Part shown: one piece after another, positions 23,413 to 35,440 of the stretch
Numbering within the stretch: position 1 is the first letter of the stretch
Layout: every line of letters starts with the position of its first letter
Translations under genes and position numbers: made by a program
Notes under the pieces: model-generated
Databases searched by the model: none
Told to the model about the DNA's origin: nothing
Seen by the model: only the letters and a program-made list of their open reading frames with translations
Assembly: GCF_905475465.1 (NCBI RefSeq)
Contig: NC_062238.1
Span: 9,765,368 to 9,829,367 of the forward strand
DNA: 64,000 bases
From: Pieris napi
Lineage: Eukaryota; Arthropoda; Insecta; Lepidoptera; Pieridae
Direction: 5' to 3'

Positions 23413-23867
23413 AAATTTTAATCACCTAAATGTTAATTTTCAGAATGATAAATTTTGAATATTTCACGATATTTCCTGTGTCCATAATTGATTCTCTCGT
23501 GTCTCCGTAGAGCATGATGGAATGGAATCTGTCAGCGTTATTGCACTGAAATTTTGCTGTTAATTTTGCATCCATTTTGCACTGAAAATTAATTGGTTAT
23601 GGGTAATATATCAAGTGAGGGTGCTGTTTGTCACACGGACATTCAATTAACATCGCAATTCTCTACTGTATTCGTAACATGACCTATGACTGACATGGTT
23701 GTGTATGATTTTCATGATAAACAACAAAAAAACATACTCCATTTTGACGTCCTTTGTCCATATCTTTTATGTTTGAATATGCATTTAAAATCAAATATCA
23801 GTTATTAATATTCGTAAATTTTACCCTCATAAACGTCAGAATGTCTCTAATTAATATTTATTGCCAG

Positions 23868-23960
23868 TTCTCAAATCAAGAACGTAGATAGACGACAAGA
23901 ACTGGCAACAAAATTCCGTCATTTTTATAACTGTCAAGTATTTTGTTTTAAAGATGCTTG
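23868..23960 (-). mobile_element. LINE-D tail fragment
   Basis: 'ATTGCCAGTTCTCAAATCAA' and 'GACAAGAACTGGCAACAA': reverse of the LINE-D tail hairpin. Confidence 0.65.
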
Positions 23961-23964
23961 TAGG

Positions 23965-24222
23965 GTAAGGGGCCTCATAGCCTAGCGGTCTTATGAAGTA
24001 GCAGCTAGGTGAGGGGTACCGGGTTCGACTCCCGGTTCGAGGGCAAGTTTTAATTTAATTTAAATTTGTTCTCGGCCTTTGGGAGGGTTGTGCGGTACCG
24101 GGCGAGTGCTTAAAACGTACATGGAGGACACGGTCGAATTTATAAGGCGAGCACAAATTATAAAAATCTTATACTTGACGCTGGCTAATGCACAAACCGT
24201 GCCAGAGCCATAAAAAAAAAGA
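23965..24222 (+). mobile_element. tRNA-derived SINE, third family
   Basis: Head 'CATAGCCTAGCGGTCTTATG' and B box 'GGGTTCGACTCCCGG'. The body includes 'CTTTGGGAGGGTTGTGCGGT' and 'GACGCTGGCTAATGCACAAA', and an A tail at 24211-24219. Looks complete. Confidence 0.8.
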
Positions 24223-26576
24223 AGATGCTTGTAACACAAAGGACCATATTCTACTTACATTATAGCGAGCGATACACGTTGTGAATTACGGTTGAAATTA
24301 TTAATTATCATTCCTACATATAAAAATATCCTTAAATGTATAGCAAATCTAGATATATATTGAACAGGATTTATATAAATAAACATTAAAAGCCAACAAT
24401 TGCTTAGACTAAACATTAACAATTCATGCATATATAATAAAAACATCTAGGAAATAATTTTAGCTAATTTCATCATTAAACGGTTCCTATAATCTATAAT
24501 ATTTAGGCATTTAATCATTTTCATGACTTATGCCATAGCCGTTTGTCATCTGTCAAATGTCAATATGACATATTTTGTCATTATGAGTATCGATATGCAA
24601 CGCTTTAAGAAAAAATTATAAAGCGTCAACTACAATACAACAATTATACATATATAATTATATGTACGAGAGCGGAAAAATTAAGTTAATGTTAGTACAT
24701 ACCTTAAATAAGAATCATAAACAGTTCTCGAATCGTAAGAAATATGCTCCCGTGTGAAATTCCATTTTCCCGCCTAATGGAACGGCCAAAGAAAACACGG
24801 AAACGACTGTTGTGGGCTTGCTCCAGATGACTGGGCCTGATTAGATAGTTTACCCTATGTTGTACCGTAATATACATAAAACGCTATATTTTCATCCTAA
24901 ATATTCTACATTTGTGAGAAGAAACTCATACATAATATACATTAAATATCTTAATATTTTGTTCTTGTAGTTTTATACCACTTTGAAAATAAATTAAGAC
25001 AGAACTCATGACTAAAACATACGTCTTGAAGTCAATCTAATCTAAATTATGGTGACATTCATGTTATGTTGCAGTAGGTGAAAACACTATACGGCTACTA
25101 GCTATTTTTATACTATTAAAATTACGATAGAAAAACATACAATGTGAAGAGGTAAAAAAATGTTAGAAACCTTTAATGTGGTGCATATTGCAGAAAACAG
25201 GTTTGAACCAATACTATTTAGGAGTCCCAAGAGAGCAGCGTAACTCTAAACAACTGTAAAACTTGAAGCACGGAGTCGCGGTATTGCCAGTGTGATAGGC
25301 GGCGGATATAACTTTATTTAGTAACCTCCTGTCCGCCGTTCCCTTTCTAAAATAGCAAAGACTAACAAATGAATTTATAAAATAAGACAAATAAACAATA
25401 AAATGTTTTTATATAGTTTTTGCGCAATTTGAAGCTAGTTATATATTTGCTCAAAATAATATCCTTGGTAGTAAATATTTTGAAGCTTTGTCTAAGAAAA
25501 CACACATGTAGCCCAAACGGCTTAGGAGGGACGAATGGCAGGTAACGTAACCTTAAAGGCTTAGAAGGAAGGGCTCATACTGATGTGGTAAAGGCGAGTC
25601 ATAAAGCCTGGTATTTAAAAACAAGCTTAGGTTTATTTAAACAAACGCAGAAATGCGTCATCTTAATAGTCGTGACTACGTGATAAATAGGAAACTTCTT
25701 TGTATTTATCCACCGCATCGCTGTCAAAAGAGCGACAACTGTCACCTTTGACTTTGACACACGTTCACCTAAGCTAATTGTCAACGTCAAGTACGTAGTC
25801 GCTACTTAGGTCGCTACAGAGTATGACATATGATTTTAATGAGGGCTACTTAGGTTCATACTTAAAACAGCATATTCTTTTAATATTGATGGAGCAGAAT
25901 AACTGCACTCGATGCACGTCGAAATTGCTGAGTGTTTATCTATGCTTACTGTTTTATAGTTGCAGCGATTGCACATGACTGAGGAAAGGATGAATATGGA
26001 TTACCTACGCCCTTACTGAGTCTATCATTGTGGTCCATTATCGAAGCAATAAAAACGTTGACGTCTAGACGAAATATCTGCATAGTGAAACTTTATCCAT
26101 TGTTAGGTTTACATTTCATTGGCAGATACAATGCCGTGCGCCGGGAATCGGTTTAAATTAAGTAACAAACTTACTGAATCACCAACAACTATTTTGAAAC
26201 TGCAGTAACTGCAGAATCCGAACACAACTGCAATTCATGGTTATATTAATTACATACTAGGCCAGAGCTTAATGTAATTTTAACATGTATTTCGTTTGAA
26301 TTAAAACAAATTTACTCGGTTTTAACTCCGTAATCCGTGTATTGAATGTATATGATTTTACACTGGCATTAAAAGCCGCGTTATTTTCTTAATGTATGCT
26401 TTCGTAGCTTAGTTTATACACTGGCTATTTCCCAGAAGATTTTCAGGTGTTATCTAGATCCAGATACATTTTACTGACAAAGGTGGTCTTAGTTTTATAA
26501 GCGCGGCTATTACCGAAATCTTCGAAGCTATCCCTCGAGATATATCTAGACGCAGGTACTCCCTTCAGCATTTTAT
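24223..26576. other. No recognised feature
   Basis: 2.35 kb of AT-rich sequence. A cluster of TGTCA/TGACA words lies at 24545-24585. The minus frame 25599-25790 and the frame at 24255-24446 are unremarkable. No repeat or exon supported. Confidence 0.5.
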
Positions 26577-26946
26577 AAAAGGGTACGTGTACTTATGTAC
26601 GCGCGTAAGAAGTTATACTTCTTTGGGATTATTAAAAATAGTTCTTGATAGCCTGCAAATAATTAATTACAATTAAAAAATCTAAGACTGGAAAAGGAGT
26701 CATTATAGTCAATAAAGTTCAGTTTACATTTGAAAAATAAATAAATAAATATTAATTATTATTTTCTTACATTAAGTGTAACATAAATTCTATTATTATT
26801 CGAATGTTGTTTTTAAATTATGTCCAATGCCGTAGCATCTTCCGTGGGCAACTTCATTCTGTTAATTTTGTGTCACGGTGCGCGCGCATCGTAAAATTTC
26901 ACTCTCATCAATTTTTCATAACGCGCCTAAAGAAGTATAACTTCAA
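26577..26946 (+). mobile_element. GAAGTTATACTTC-ended element, copy B
   Basis: 'GGGTACGTGTACTTATGTAC', 'AAGAAGTTATACTTCTTTGG' at the left; 'AACGCGCCTAAAGAAGTATA' and ACTTCAA at the right. The interior 'AATGCCGTAGCATCTTCCGT' is shared with copies A and C. Confidence 0.78.
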
Positions 26947-26957
26947 TAATTGTATAC

Positions 26958-27801
26958 ATATCGACGTAGGAAAGCATATTTGCTGTAAGTAGACAAAATA
27001 CCTAAAGTGACTTTTTCCTGCCATTAGAATTAGAAAAAAAAGCCGCATCGAATGACCCGGGTCCTGTGTCTCTACGATGAAAAAAAAATTACATACGCCG
27101 TTGAAAACGCCCGTACTTATATTTTTTTTAGCAAGATTAAATGCTGTATGTATACCAAAATCTAGTCATTTCAGACATTTTGTACTTACAGCAAAAGAAA
27201 AACTGCATTTTTTTCTTTACAAATACTTACTTCTTCCCATTTAAAAACTTAACGCTACTTACAGCATTTCAGCGACGTGTGATTTTTACATTCGTTTACT
27301 TACAGCAAGTTTAGGGAACCTACAGATTTAGTTTTTTTTACCATTTACAACATTTTATTTCAACCAAACATTACATTACCAAATGACCCACTGCATTTCT
27401 AGATCTAATCATAATTATTAACTAATCTTACATCTTGAATTGCAATTGAAAGTACCCAAATACATAAATGTACTGCTGCATACAGCATATTTACCGCCTG
27501 TAAATTGATAATATTTCCGCGCGTACATTTTTCTTCCTTAGTTACAGCGTTTTAAAGGTTTGTGATTTAAAAAACTGTTTGCTGTAAGTAGCCAAACACG
27601 TACTTATAGTAACTTTGGATAAAAAGTTTACATTGCAAATGGTGACTGGCGGTTAAATAAATATATGTTTCAAAAATGGTAGCAATATCATGGATAGGTC
27701 AGACACTATTAATTTTTTTCCGAAATTAATAAAGTTTTTTGGCTCTGGTGAACAATTGCAATATGTCTACTTACAGCAAATGTGCTTTCCTACGTCGATA
27801 T
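26958..27801. mobile_element. 844-bp inverted-repeat element with repeated ACTTACAGCA motif
   Basis: Left ATATCGACGTAGGAAAGCAT + ATTTGCTGTAAGTAGAC; right is its complement ending CCTACGTCGATAT (TIR about 38 bp, one or two mismatches). Six exact ACTTACAGCA copies, two of them inverted: 26980-26989, 27184, 27257, 27298, 27580 (inverted) and 27769. No coding frame. Superfamily not recognised. Confidence 0.82.
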
Positions 27802-28485
27802 ACAGATTACTAATAAGCATATATTTAATAGAATTTTAACATAATATAGAATGGTTATTACAGGCTGATAGTATATAGCCGTGACCCGTACACAATACTT
27901 AAAAAAAATAATACTTACCAATAAATGTCACCAAAATATATGCAGAGGAGTTGAAATGAATTGTACTTTACATATTAAATACAATTATCTATTTAGACTA
28001 ATAAATAATATTTAGTTAAGTAATTTATACAGTTCTCAAACAATTTATGGAAAAACCGCTCCAATAAAGTTAAAGGAAAGGCTAAAGAAGACTTTTAAAA
28101 AGGCTTCTATCTTATCTTCTTATCTCTGTCGGTTTAGCAAAATCGATTTACGTACATTTTACGTTTTATCCCGCAATTTATTACATAAACAATTTCTGAA
28201 AAGTCAATTCAATACATTGTTACGTGACACACAATTGTAAAACTGATTTCCTCACGTTCTCGCGTTCATTAGTAACTTCTAGTTATAGAAATGCTTTTAT
28301 TATCCTCTCTGGAAAATCCTATTCTCATAAATAAACCTACGTAACGACGCCGCGGGCAGTTAATTGACCACAGGCGAAGGATTCAGTCCGCATGAAATGT
28401 GCCGAATATGTTCAGATTTCATTCGCTATTTTTAGAAGATTTTTTTTTTCGGTTAGAATGTTATATTTTGTTTCATACAGATCAG
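27802..28485. other. No recognised feature
   Basis: AT-rich. A GC patch GACGCCGCGGGCAG lies at 28347. Confidence 0.5.
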
Positions 28486-28726
28486 CCTTGCGATTCTGTA
28501 ACTCACTTTTCAAACTCACACAGCGGTTTTCGCAGCGGCGGTCGCGCTCAAATCAGTCGTTAAGCAGTCATTTTACGATTTGGCATTCTGATAAGGTCCC
28601 TCCTTGTAGTTTATTGTTTATCACAATGCCAAATCGTAAAATTACTGCTGTGCGACTGATTTGAGCGCGACCGCCGCTGTGAAAACCGCTGTGTGAGTTC
28701 GAAAAGTGAGTTACAGAATCGCAAGG
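28486..28726. mobile_element. Foldback MITE, copy 2, CAG target duplication
   Basis: Ends CCTTGCGATTCTGTAACTC and complement, flanked by CAG on both sides. Arms about 105 nt. The frames at 28392-28777 are palindrome translations. Confidence 0.9.
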
Positions 28727-29524
28727 CAGATGTATTTTAGCTATATAACTTGATTTAAATAGATTTACTGTGTACATGACTTAATGGCTAACCCACGTGG
28801 TATGAAACCTGGGTTTGATATCCGATAAAGCGACAATTGGTTAGTAGGTTAACTTTACTTAAGACAATAAAAAAAGCCGCAGAAATATGACAGCCCCACA
28901 CCCGCTATGGGATTTCAAAAATAATAAAAAATATCGATGTTAAATACACTAATGTTTTGTGAACAAACACATTTTCATTTATGACATAACTTTAATATTC
29001 CATGTCAATGGGAAATCCGGGTCTAAAGGAAAAAATCATCCAACAATCGGTCGAATGTAACCTTTTATATGCCGGAATGTAACTTTTTATTTCGGTTCAA
29101 CGTATATTCATAGATTTGGAAACAATTTCCCGTTCAGCCCTTTGAGCACAAAAGCTATGGGGTTAAGGGAACTAAGCAAAGAATACATCCCTTTTATAAC
29201 GCTTCGCTATTTCCCACAGGTCGCTATTGTACACCTTACATAATAGTGTTATGCCTTAGCTTCTAAAGAGATGTTTCGAGATAGATCTATATATTTGCAT
29301 TTGTATAACGTAGAATTTTCTTTGTATAACTACAATTGCTTTTGAAAATTAAATAATTAAATAACGATTTTGTTGTGTCATAATATAGATTAAGGCGCAG
29401 TTGTGTTGTGTTGTTTGATGTCAAATTTAAACGGGAACTATATTTTTTAATTACGCAGTGTCTTGTTAACTAAGCATCATCGTTGATAGTTACGAATTTG
29501 TTGCATTTAGACGAACTTTTTAAT
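28727..29524. other. Mostly unrecognised; one decayed SINE head
   Basis: 28783-28870 ('ATGGCTAACCCACGTGGTAT', 'AAACCTGGGTTTGATATCC') resembles a rotted tRNA-like head. Nothing else. Confidence 0.4.
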
Positions 29525-29655
29525 TATTTATTTATTAACACTTCGTTGCATATACAGAAATATAGTACAATTGACATAATTAAATAAAAAGGAGAGCATC
29601 TGGCGGCCTTATCACTTTCGAGCGATCTCTTCCAGGCAACCACTGTGAGAAAAGA
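29525..29655 (-). mobile_element. Non-LTR 3' UTR (LINE-C)
   Basis: Reverse of 'GGTTGCCTGGAAGAGATCGC' + 'TCGAAAGTGATAAGGCCGCC' and of the TTTATTTAT end. Minus orientation. Confidence 0.75.
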
Positions 29656-30002
29656 AAATAATTTTTTGTTATTATTTTGAGTGGTATCTAATTATTTTAT
29701 CTTATAAAATAATTATTACAAATGATTCAAGTAGGCCATAGGTTTATTGTCACATACTTGCAGCATTAACTTAACGAGTTATAACTTATATTCATTGCAG
29801 ACTGCACGTTACTACATTACGATAATTATTTTCAAATTAAATGTTCTCAATTGGTATAGGGTTTGTATGAGTTCGGCTGTCATTGCTTTTAATTTCAAAT
29901 TTCAAAGCCTTTATTTCAACTAATATATATAATGCAACAATATATATAATATTTATAATGCAAGAGGTTTACATAAATATATATGTAAATAAAAAAAATC
30001 TT

Positions 30003-30236
30003 TAAGAAGGTTTTGTTGCACAGCTGTCCTCTTGTACAGCTTGCCTTTGTGGCACAAAAGCCTCCTCCAGCTGCTTCTAGTGATTCCTAACCCTGGCAAG
30101 CCTTTGGCCCAGAGGACCGGTGGCTTTTTTAAAGTCATCAGCCCACCGCGCACATGGTCTTCCTCTCCTCGACTTGGTGTTGTAGCGATGTGTCCATTGA
30201 GTGACTATTTTCGACCATTTTTGCTCTCTGGCCATG
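30003..30236 (-). mobile_element. Non-LTR retrotransposon fragment (ORF2 C-terminus)
   Basis: Minus translation: 'SRRGRPCARWADDFKKATGP', stop, 'KQLEEAFVPQ', the tail seen in RTE-like ORFs ('GRP..RWADDI.....W..LEEAF'). One in-frame stop; dead. Confidence 0.75.
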
Positions 30237-30475
30237 AGCAGTGTTGGCCTAGTGGCTTCAGTGTGCGACTCTCATCCCTGAGGTCGATTCCCGGCTATGC
30301 AACTGGCTGGAAAACATCGTGAGGAAACCGATATGTCCCAAAAAGTCAACGGCGTGTGTCAGGTACTGGAGGCTGATCACCTACTTGTTTATTAGATTTT
30401 AGAATTATCATGTAACAGGTTAAGAAATCTGAGGCCCAGACCAAAAGAGGTTGTAGCGCCACTGATTAATTTTCT
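30237..30475 (+). mobile_element. tRNA-derived SINE, nearly full length
   Basis: 'GCAGTGTTGGCCTAGTGGCT', 'GTGCGACTCTCATCCCTGAG', 'CATCGTGAGGAAACCGATAT', 'GGCTGATCACCTACTTGTTT', ending 'GTAGCGCCACTGATT'. Small deletions in the B box and linker. Confidence 0.88.
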
Positions 30476-31404
30476 TTTTTTTTTTGCTCTCTAGCCTCTG
30501 AGCAGGTGTCCTGTCCATCACCATGCTATCACTCCGTGTGTTTATTTTTTTAATTGCTTTAGTAATTTAATTTCATTAAATAGTCAACCTGACACTCTAA
30601 ATCCGTGGGTTCAAATATAGAACAAAAACTCCATTGCTGATTTTATCTAGTTAATAAATTTCAATTGCACACTCCCTTGTAGACGGTAGAAACATATTAT
30701 GTCTCAATTAAGATTAGCATATCCGAATCGTTCTCAAGAACTTTAAAAGGCTTTTAATAGAGTTTTAAAGTATATTCTCACTCAACTAAACGTTAAACAA
30801 AGAGCGAATTGCGAAGTGGTGTTTAAACAAACGAATTACCGTGAGTCGTAATCATACCGTAAATTGCTTAATGGAAACCAACGAAATCCATTCAGTATTC
30901 AACGTTCGCCATATTCAGTGTTTGCGATGCAATCACATCACGAAATACGTTCCCACTTTGAATCTATATTGACTTTCCGAATGAATCCGTCGGCCCGATG
31001 CAGTCACGGATGCATTCATTTGGGACGGATATGACGTCATAACAGCGACATTCAGCGGTCGGTGCTAAGTGATAGATTAAAGGGGTGTTCGTGAACGTTA
31101 AACATCACGACGTTTAAGAAACGAATATGATAGCTATAGTATTAACAGTAACGTATGGTGTTCAATTTTATACGCTAAGAAATGAAAAGGAAGAAAAAAT
31201 ATCACAAATGTTAGATACGTACGTTTCTGACGCTAATTTAAATTAATTTATTTAAAAAGCTTCTTTTTGATTATTATTTTTCTGCCTCGTAATTAGCTAC
31301 TACTTATATATATAATAATTATATATATTAATTATTGTGACTCAGTTAAGCTTTTGATTGGCATTAAAATTTTTATTTTTTCTTTATTTTTATTTTAGTT
31401 ATAG
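30476..31404. other. Intergenic; CRE palindrome region
   Basis: Contains a non-repetitive, less AT-rich stretch (30955-31110) with the palindrome TGACGTCA (31032-31039) and CATTCAGCGGTCGG just after. No exon recognised. Confidence 0.4.
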
Positions 31405-31618
31405 ATACGTGTTAATTTGATTTTTTTTTGTTAATTTTTTTATGCACTTCTTGTAGGTGTTTCTTTTTTATAGTTTCATATTAGGGTTGCCTGGAAGAAA
31501 TCGCTTGTAGCGATAAGGCCGTCGTTGCCTTATAATTTATGTAACCTGCTTTTTAATATTTTTTTATATGTATGTTTTTGTATAAGGTAATAAAGTGTAA
31601 ATAAATAAATAATTCTGT
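31405..31618 (+). mobile_element. Non-LTR 3' UTR (LINE-C)
   Basis: 'TTAGGGTTGCCTGGAAGAAA', 'GCTTGTAGCGATAAGGCCG', 'AAAGTGTAAATAAATAAAT'. Confidence 0.8.
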
Positions 31619-31788
31619 GTCCAGTTTGTGTTTCTACCACGCCAACTTGTTTTCTATTTAAGATAACTTTCCACGTTCTCAATAAGAGTAGTCGTAGATT
31701 TTTCCATAAAACACAGCTATTAAATGTATCTCTATAAAAGTATACAGCGGGTTAGCAATAACGGTTCGCATTTTAGATTTAGAACAGC

Positions 31789-32398
31789 CTTCCAGTTCGA
31801 AAAGTGAGTTACAGCCCGTTCCCACTAGTCGAAAGTCGCATAAGACTAAAAGTCGAAAGTCTGATGTCCCTGTTCACACTGCGTCGCGAGTCAGTACGTA
31901 GCGAATTCGCGATGTTGTGCTCTACTTACGAAGAAAATTAAAAAAGTTGAAAAAAATGTCAATTCCAAGAAAATACTGGATGGAAATTCTAACAGAAAGA
32001 TCGACTCAACTAATGGAATAAGTTCTTCGGCTTTTATTTCTTTCTCCATTTTCACACAACAAACAAAAAAACACGAATGGAGTGAGCAAGCAATGTGTAG
32101 GAATGTGTGTCTAGGAAGCGGGGCGGGGAGAGAGGTAACAACGCGCTCGAGTCGTAAAGACGTACGACTAGTGTGAACAGCAACAAGCAGGCACCTATGC
32201 GAGCACGATTCGACGCGACTTTTAGTCTTAAAACGGGCGCTGGCTCGTCGGATGGTTTTTTGAGTCGTATTCGACTAAAAGTCGCGTCTCATCTAATGTG
32301 AACAGCTCCATATAAAGTGTATGGTGACCAGAGCATTCGACTTTTAGTCTTATGCGACTTCGACTAGTGGGAACGGGCTGTTACAGAATCGCAAGGCT
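31789..32398. mobile_element. Foldback MITE remnant split by another MITE
   Basis: 'CAGTTCGAAAAGTGAGTTA' on the left and 'TTACAGAATCGCAAGGCTG' on the right are one interrupted arm of the foldback MITE family. Only this arm survives. Confidence 0.8.
31811..32380. mobile_element. PIF/Harbinger-like MITE with TTA target duplication
   Basis: Ends CAGCCCGTTCCCACTAGTCG and complement, with TTA on both sides (31808-31810, 32381-32383), the TWA-type target of PIF/Harbinger. Subterminal words AAGTCGCATAAGACTAAAAG recur inverted. 570 bp, no transposase. Confidence 0.82.
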
Positions 32399-32889
32399 GG
32401 GCGTTAGTTATTATTGTTATTACCCTTTTAGAAATCTATTTCATTAAGTGCAAAAATAAGTATAATTTTAGTTAGATATTAATATTATTCATTGAAACTG
32501 GGGTTGTAACGCTACCGTATTTTTTTAAATTGTATATTGGGTGGGTTATAAATAAATAAAACTTCGTATTGTATACATATATCTTGTTCTTCTTTTGGTG
32601 CCTCACCATTACTAGAGGTTGGCCGACAGTCTCGTTAAGCGTGACTTGTACTGTCCCAACAGTACTGCAGCAGCTCGTCCGCAGTCGCAACACGATTTCG
32701 TGCTTTTTATCCGACTGTTGGAATTGCATATTATTTGAGAATGATAATCAATTGTCATATTTTAAATTTAAGCCATACTGAAATGATAATTTTTGAGATA
32801 TTCACGCGTTTCTACACTCCAAAAAATTATATTGTTTTTTTTTTTTTTTCCTTATACAATTGAGTATTATTGAAAAAACTAAAGCATGC

Positions 32890-33215
32890 AAATACAGAGG
32901 TCTAGGCTCAAAATATGATTTTGTCCCATTCGGTGTCGAGACCCTTGGTCAATGGGGTCCTAGCGCTTTAAGGCTTTTTAAAGACATATCAAGTTAGTCG
33001 ACATCACAGGAGACCGAAGATCTGGCAGCTACCTCGGACAAAGAATTAGTCTAGCAATTCAAAGGCGGAACGCTGCCAGTATCTTCGGAACCTTGCCTAA
33101 AAGGGACTCCTTTTAATAATATATTTTAGTTTATGTTAAGGTTAGTTATTTATTTTCAATGTATTTATTTTAGTTATTATATATATATGTGTGTTGGAAA
33201 TAAATATATAAATTA
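32890..33215 (+). mobile_element. Non-LTR retrotransposon 3' fragment (LINE-B)
   Basis: Frame 1 gives 'YDFVPFGVETLGQWGPSALR' then a stop. After a shift 'LVDITGDRRSGSYLGQRISL' and 'AIQRRNAASIFGTLP' follow. Then a 3' UTR with 'GTGTGTTGGAAATAAATATA'. Frameshifted, dead. Confidence 0.82.
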
Positions 33216-34091
33216 TCTATAATAATATTGAGTATTTAAATCCGGTTTATCGTTTACGTCTATTTGCGTTATTTGACATTAGTATATAGCAAGCCCTATG
33301 TAAATATATGTAATGCTTAATAAAGATTGTACGCAATCACATTTGGCTCATGCCAACACATTCGGACACAATTTACGCCACCATTTCATCTTGTTTTTCC
33401 TTTTTCACACAAATCGAATCAAGCCCAGTAAATCGAAATGTGAAAATAAAATCGCTCTTATTTAGCCCACATTTGCAAACATCACTCAAACCCGAATTTC
33501 ATTATTTGTATAATGAATATTTACCGCATTTAATGTTTTTTTATTAAAAATACTGAATTCAGATTATATTCTCAATTTTTTGTAATAGGTTTTTATAGCC
33601 AATAGCCAGTATTTATTTTCATTGTGAATAGCGATTTTATTATATGCTATTATTATTAATTAATATATATTATGCTATTATTATTAATTAATATATATTA
33701 TGCTATTATTATAAATAGATGTGATGACCAAACTTTATGAACGACCAAAATCTTTACGGAGAGTATATTGTCAAAGCATTGACAATATACTCTTCTGACA
33801 ATAGAATCTAGTCCGTTCTACGCCCTAAATTAACATTGACAGATTTTAGATCTGTCAATGTTAATTTAGTAGCATTTCTAACTAATATTCACAATACTAC
33901 ATTGCAGTACCTATATAAATAAATGTTATTTTGATTATTTCAGTAAAATAAATGCTAACGTACGTACTAAATAATTTCTTTGTAATATTCGAACTTTTCC
34001 CGCCTTAAAACCTTTTCAGAGTTCAAATAATAAATCAAATTTGTCCTCGAATTGGTCCAGCCGTCTTCAAGTTCACTTTTATTTATATATA
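33216..34091. other. Unrecognised, with two perfect hairpins
   Basis: Contains a tripled ATTATGCTATTATTATTAAT-type repeat at 33643-33715, a 15-bp hairpin at 33760-33793 and a 20-bp perfect hairpin at 33825-33869. The hairpins replace the inner part of a LINE-D-like tail ('CCGTTCTACGCCCT'). Confidence 0.6.
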
Positions 34092-34781
34092 CAGGGTGGC
34101 CAAAAAGTCGTGGATCAAACGCAAATAAGGGATATATGAGGTCATCAGCGGCAAAAAATTGTTCTACGGGAGGTCTCTAAGGTCAACCCCTGCAGAGTTA
34201 TGATTTATTTTGGTTTTTATATGAAAATTGACTTTTTTTTACTAATTCTTCTTAAAATTCGAAAATATCTACATCCTGTATCTTTCTCATAAGAAAGATA
34301 TTAGTGCAACTCATGGCCATGTGTAATACCTTTTCAGAATCCATATTAAATGCGCCAAAACTTGAAATAGAGGGTCACTTCTCGGTAGAGTAATTTTTTT
34401 TCACAGTGGGGTCCGAAGTAAACAAAAAGTTTTGTTTTGAAAAAAAATTATATCGTATAACTAAATATTATCTTCAATACACTTTCTTCTTACTTCTATC
34501 TTCAGCACACGTTCTTGCTTACCACATACTATAAATAGTATGTGGTAAGCAAGAACTCATCAGTACCAATCTAGTGAATATTATGAAAAAGATACAGGAT
34601 GTAGATTTTATCGAATGTTAATAAGAATTAGTAAAAAAAAGTAAATTTTCTTATAAAACGCAAAATAAGTCATAACTCTGCAGGGGTTGACCTTAGAGAC
34701 CTACCGTAGAACAATTTTTTGCCGCTGATGACCTCATCTATGCCCTATTTTCGTTTGATCCATGACTTTTTGGCCACCCTG
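34092..34781. mobile_element. TA-flanked mariner-like MITE, copy 1
   Basis: Ends CAGGGTGGCCAAAAAGTCGT and complement, flanked by TA. Inner arms include 'GAGGTCATCAGCGGCAAAAA' and 'GGTCTCTAAGGTCAACCCCT' with complements. 690 bp, no intact transposase. Confidence 0.88.
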
Positions 34782-34859
34782 TAGATATTGATGAGTGAGT
34801 CTTTGTCTATACTTTTTAAAATGTTTACATAAAATTTAGATATTCGCTGATATAACAAT

Positions 34860-35440
34860 AGTCAGCATTGAAAGTATGATTGCTTTTTTATAATAACTTT
34901 ATTTCTTGATTTATTTTCTATTTATATCTTTTGTTTTTGTTTTAATTCGGTAATTAAGGATATTGTTAATATGATTTTGGGCCGTTTTCCTAGGACGGAC
35001 CACACAAACAAGTCTTAACTTGTTTAAGATTAAGTTAGTGTTTTTAGTATGTATTAATTAGTAAAATAACATTTCGTGTTGTTCCGACGAGAATGTAAAT
35101 GCGTGCTCCTATTTCACCATGCCTCCTGCTGATAGAAGACAAATCTTTGTTTTTAATTTATTTTATTATGATTAATTAACTATTGATTACGTCTTAAGAT
35201 TTCATGTGGAACATGGTGCAACGGTTGCAGCTCCTTACAAACTTTGTGTAAAACAAAAACTTGGCGATTAAAAAGAGTGACGGAGAGTATATTGCCAGTT
35301 CTTCTCTTCCGTTCTACGCGCTTGATTTGAGAACTGGCAGTAAATGTAAAATTAAAAGCAAATACATATTTCTTTTTTGACGTTCATAAGTGTTCATTTT
35401 CTTACCTATATGAATAAATGATTTTGACTTTTGACTTTTG
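34860..35440 (+). mobile_element. Non-LTR 3' region (LINE-D), longer copy
   Basis: 'TTATTTCTTGATTTATTTTC', 'CAACGGTTGCAGCTCC', then the tail 'ATTGCCAGTTCTTCTCTTCC', 'TTGATTTGAGAACTGGCAG', 'TTTTGACTTTTGACTTTTG'. The 5' limit is uncertain. Confidence 0.7.

Noticed and set aside
28392..28777. Frames of 90 and 69 codons
   Set aside because: They lie across a palindromic MITE; each is the mirror of the other.
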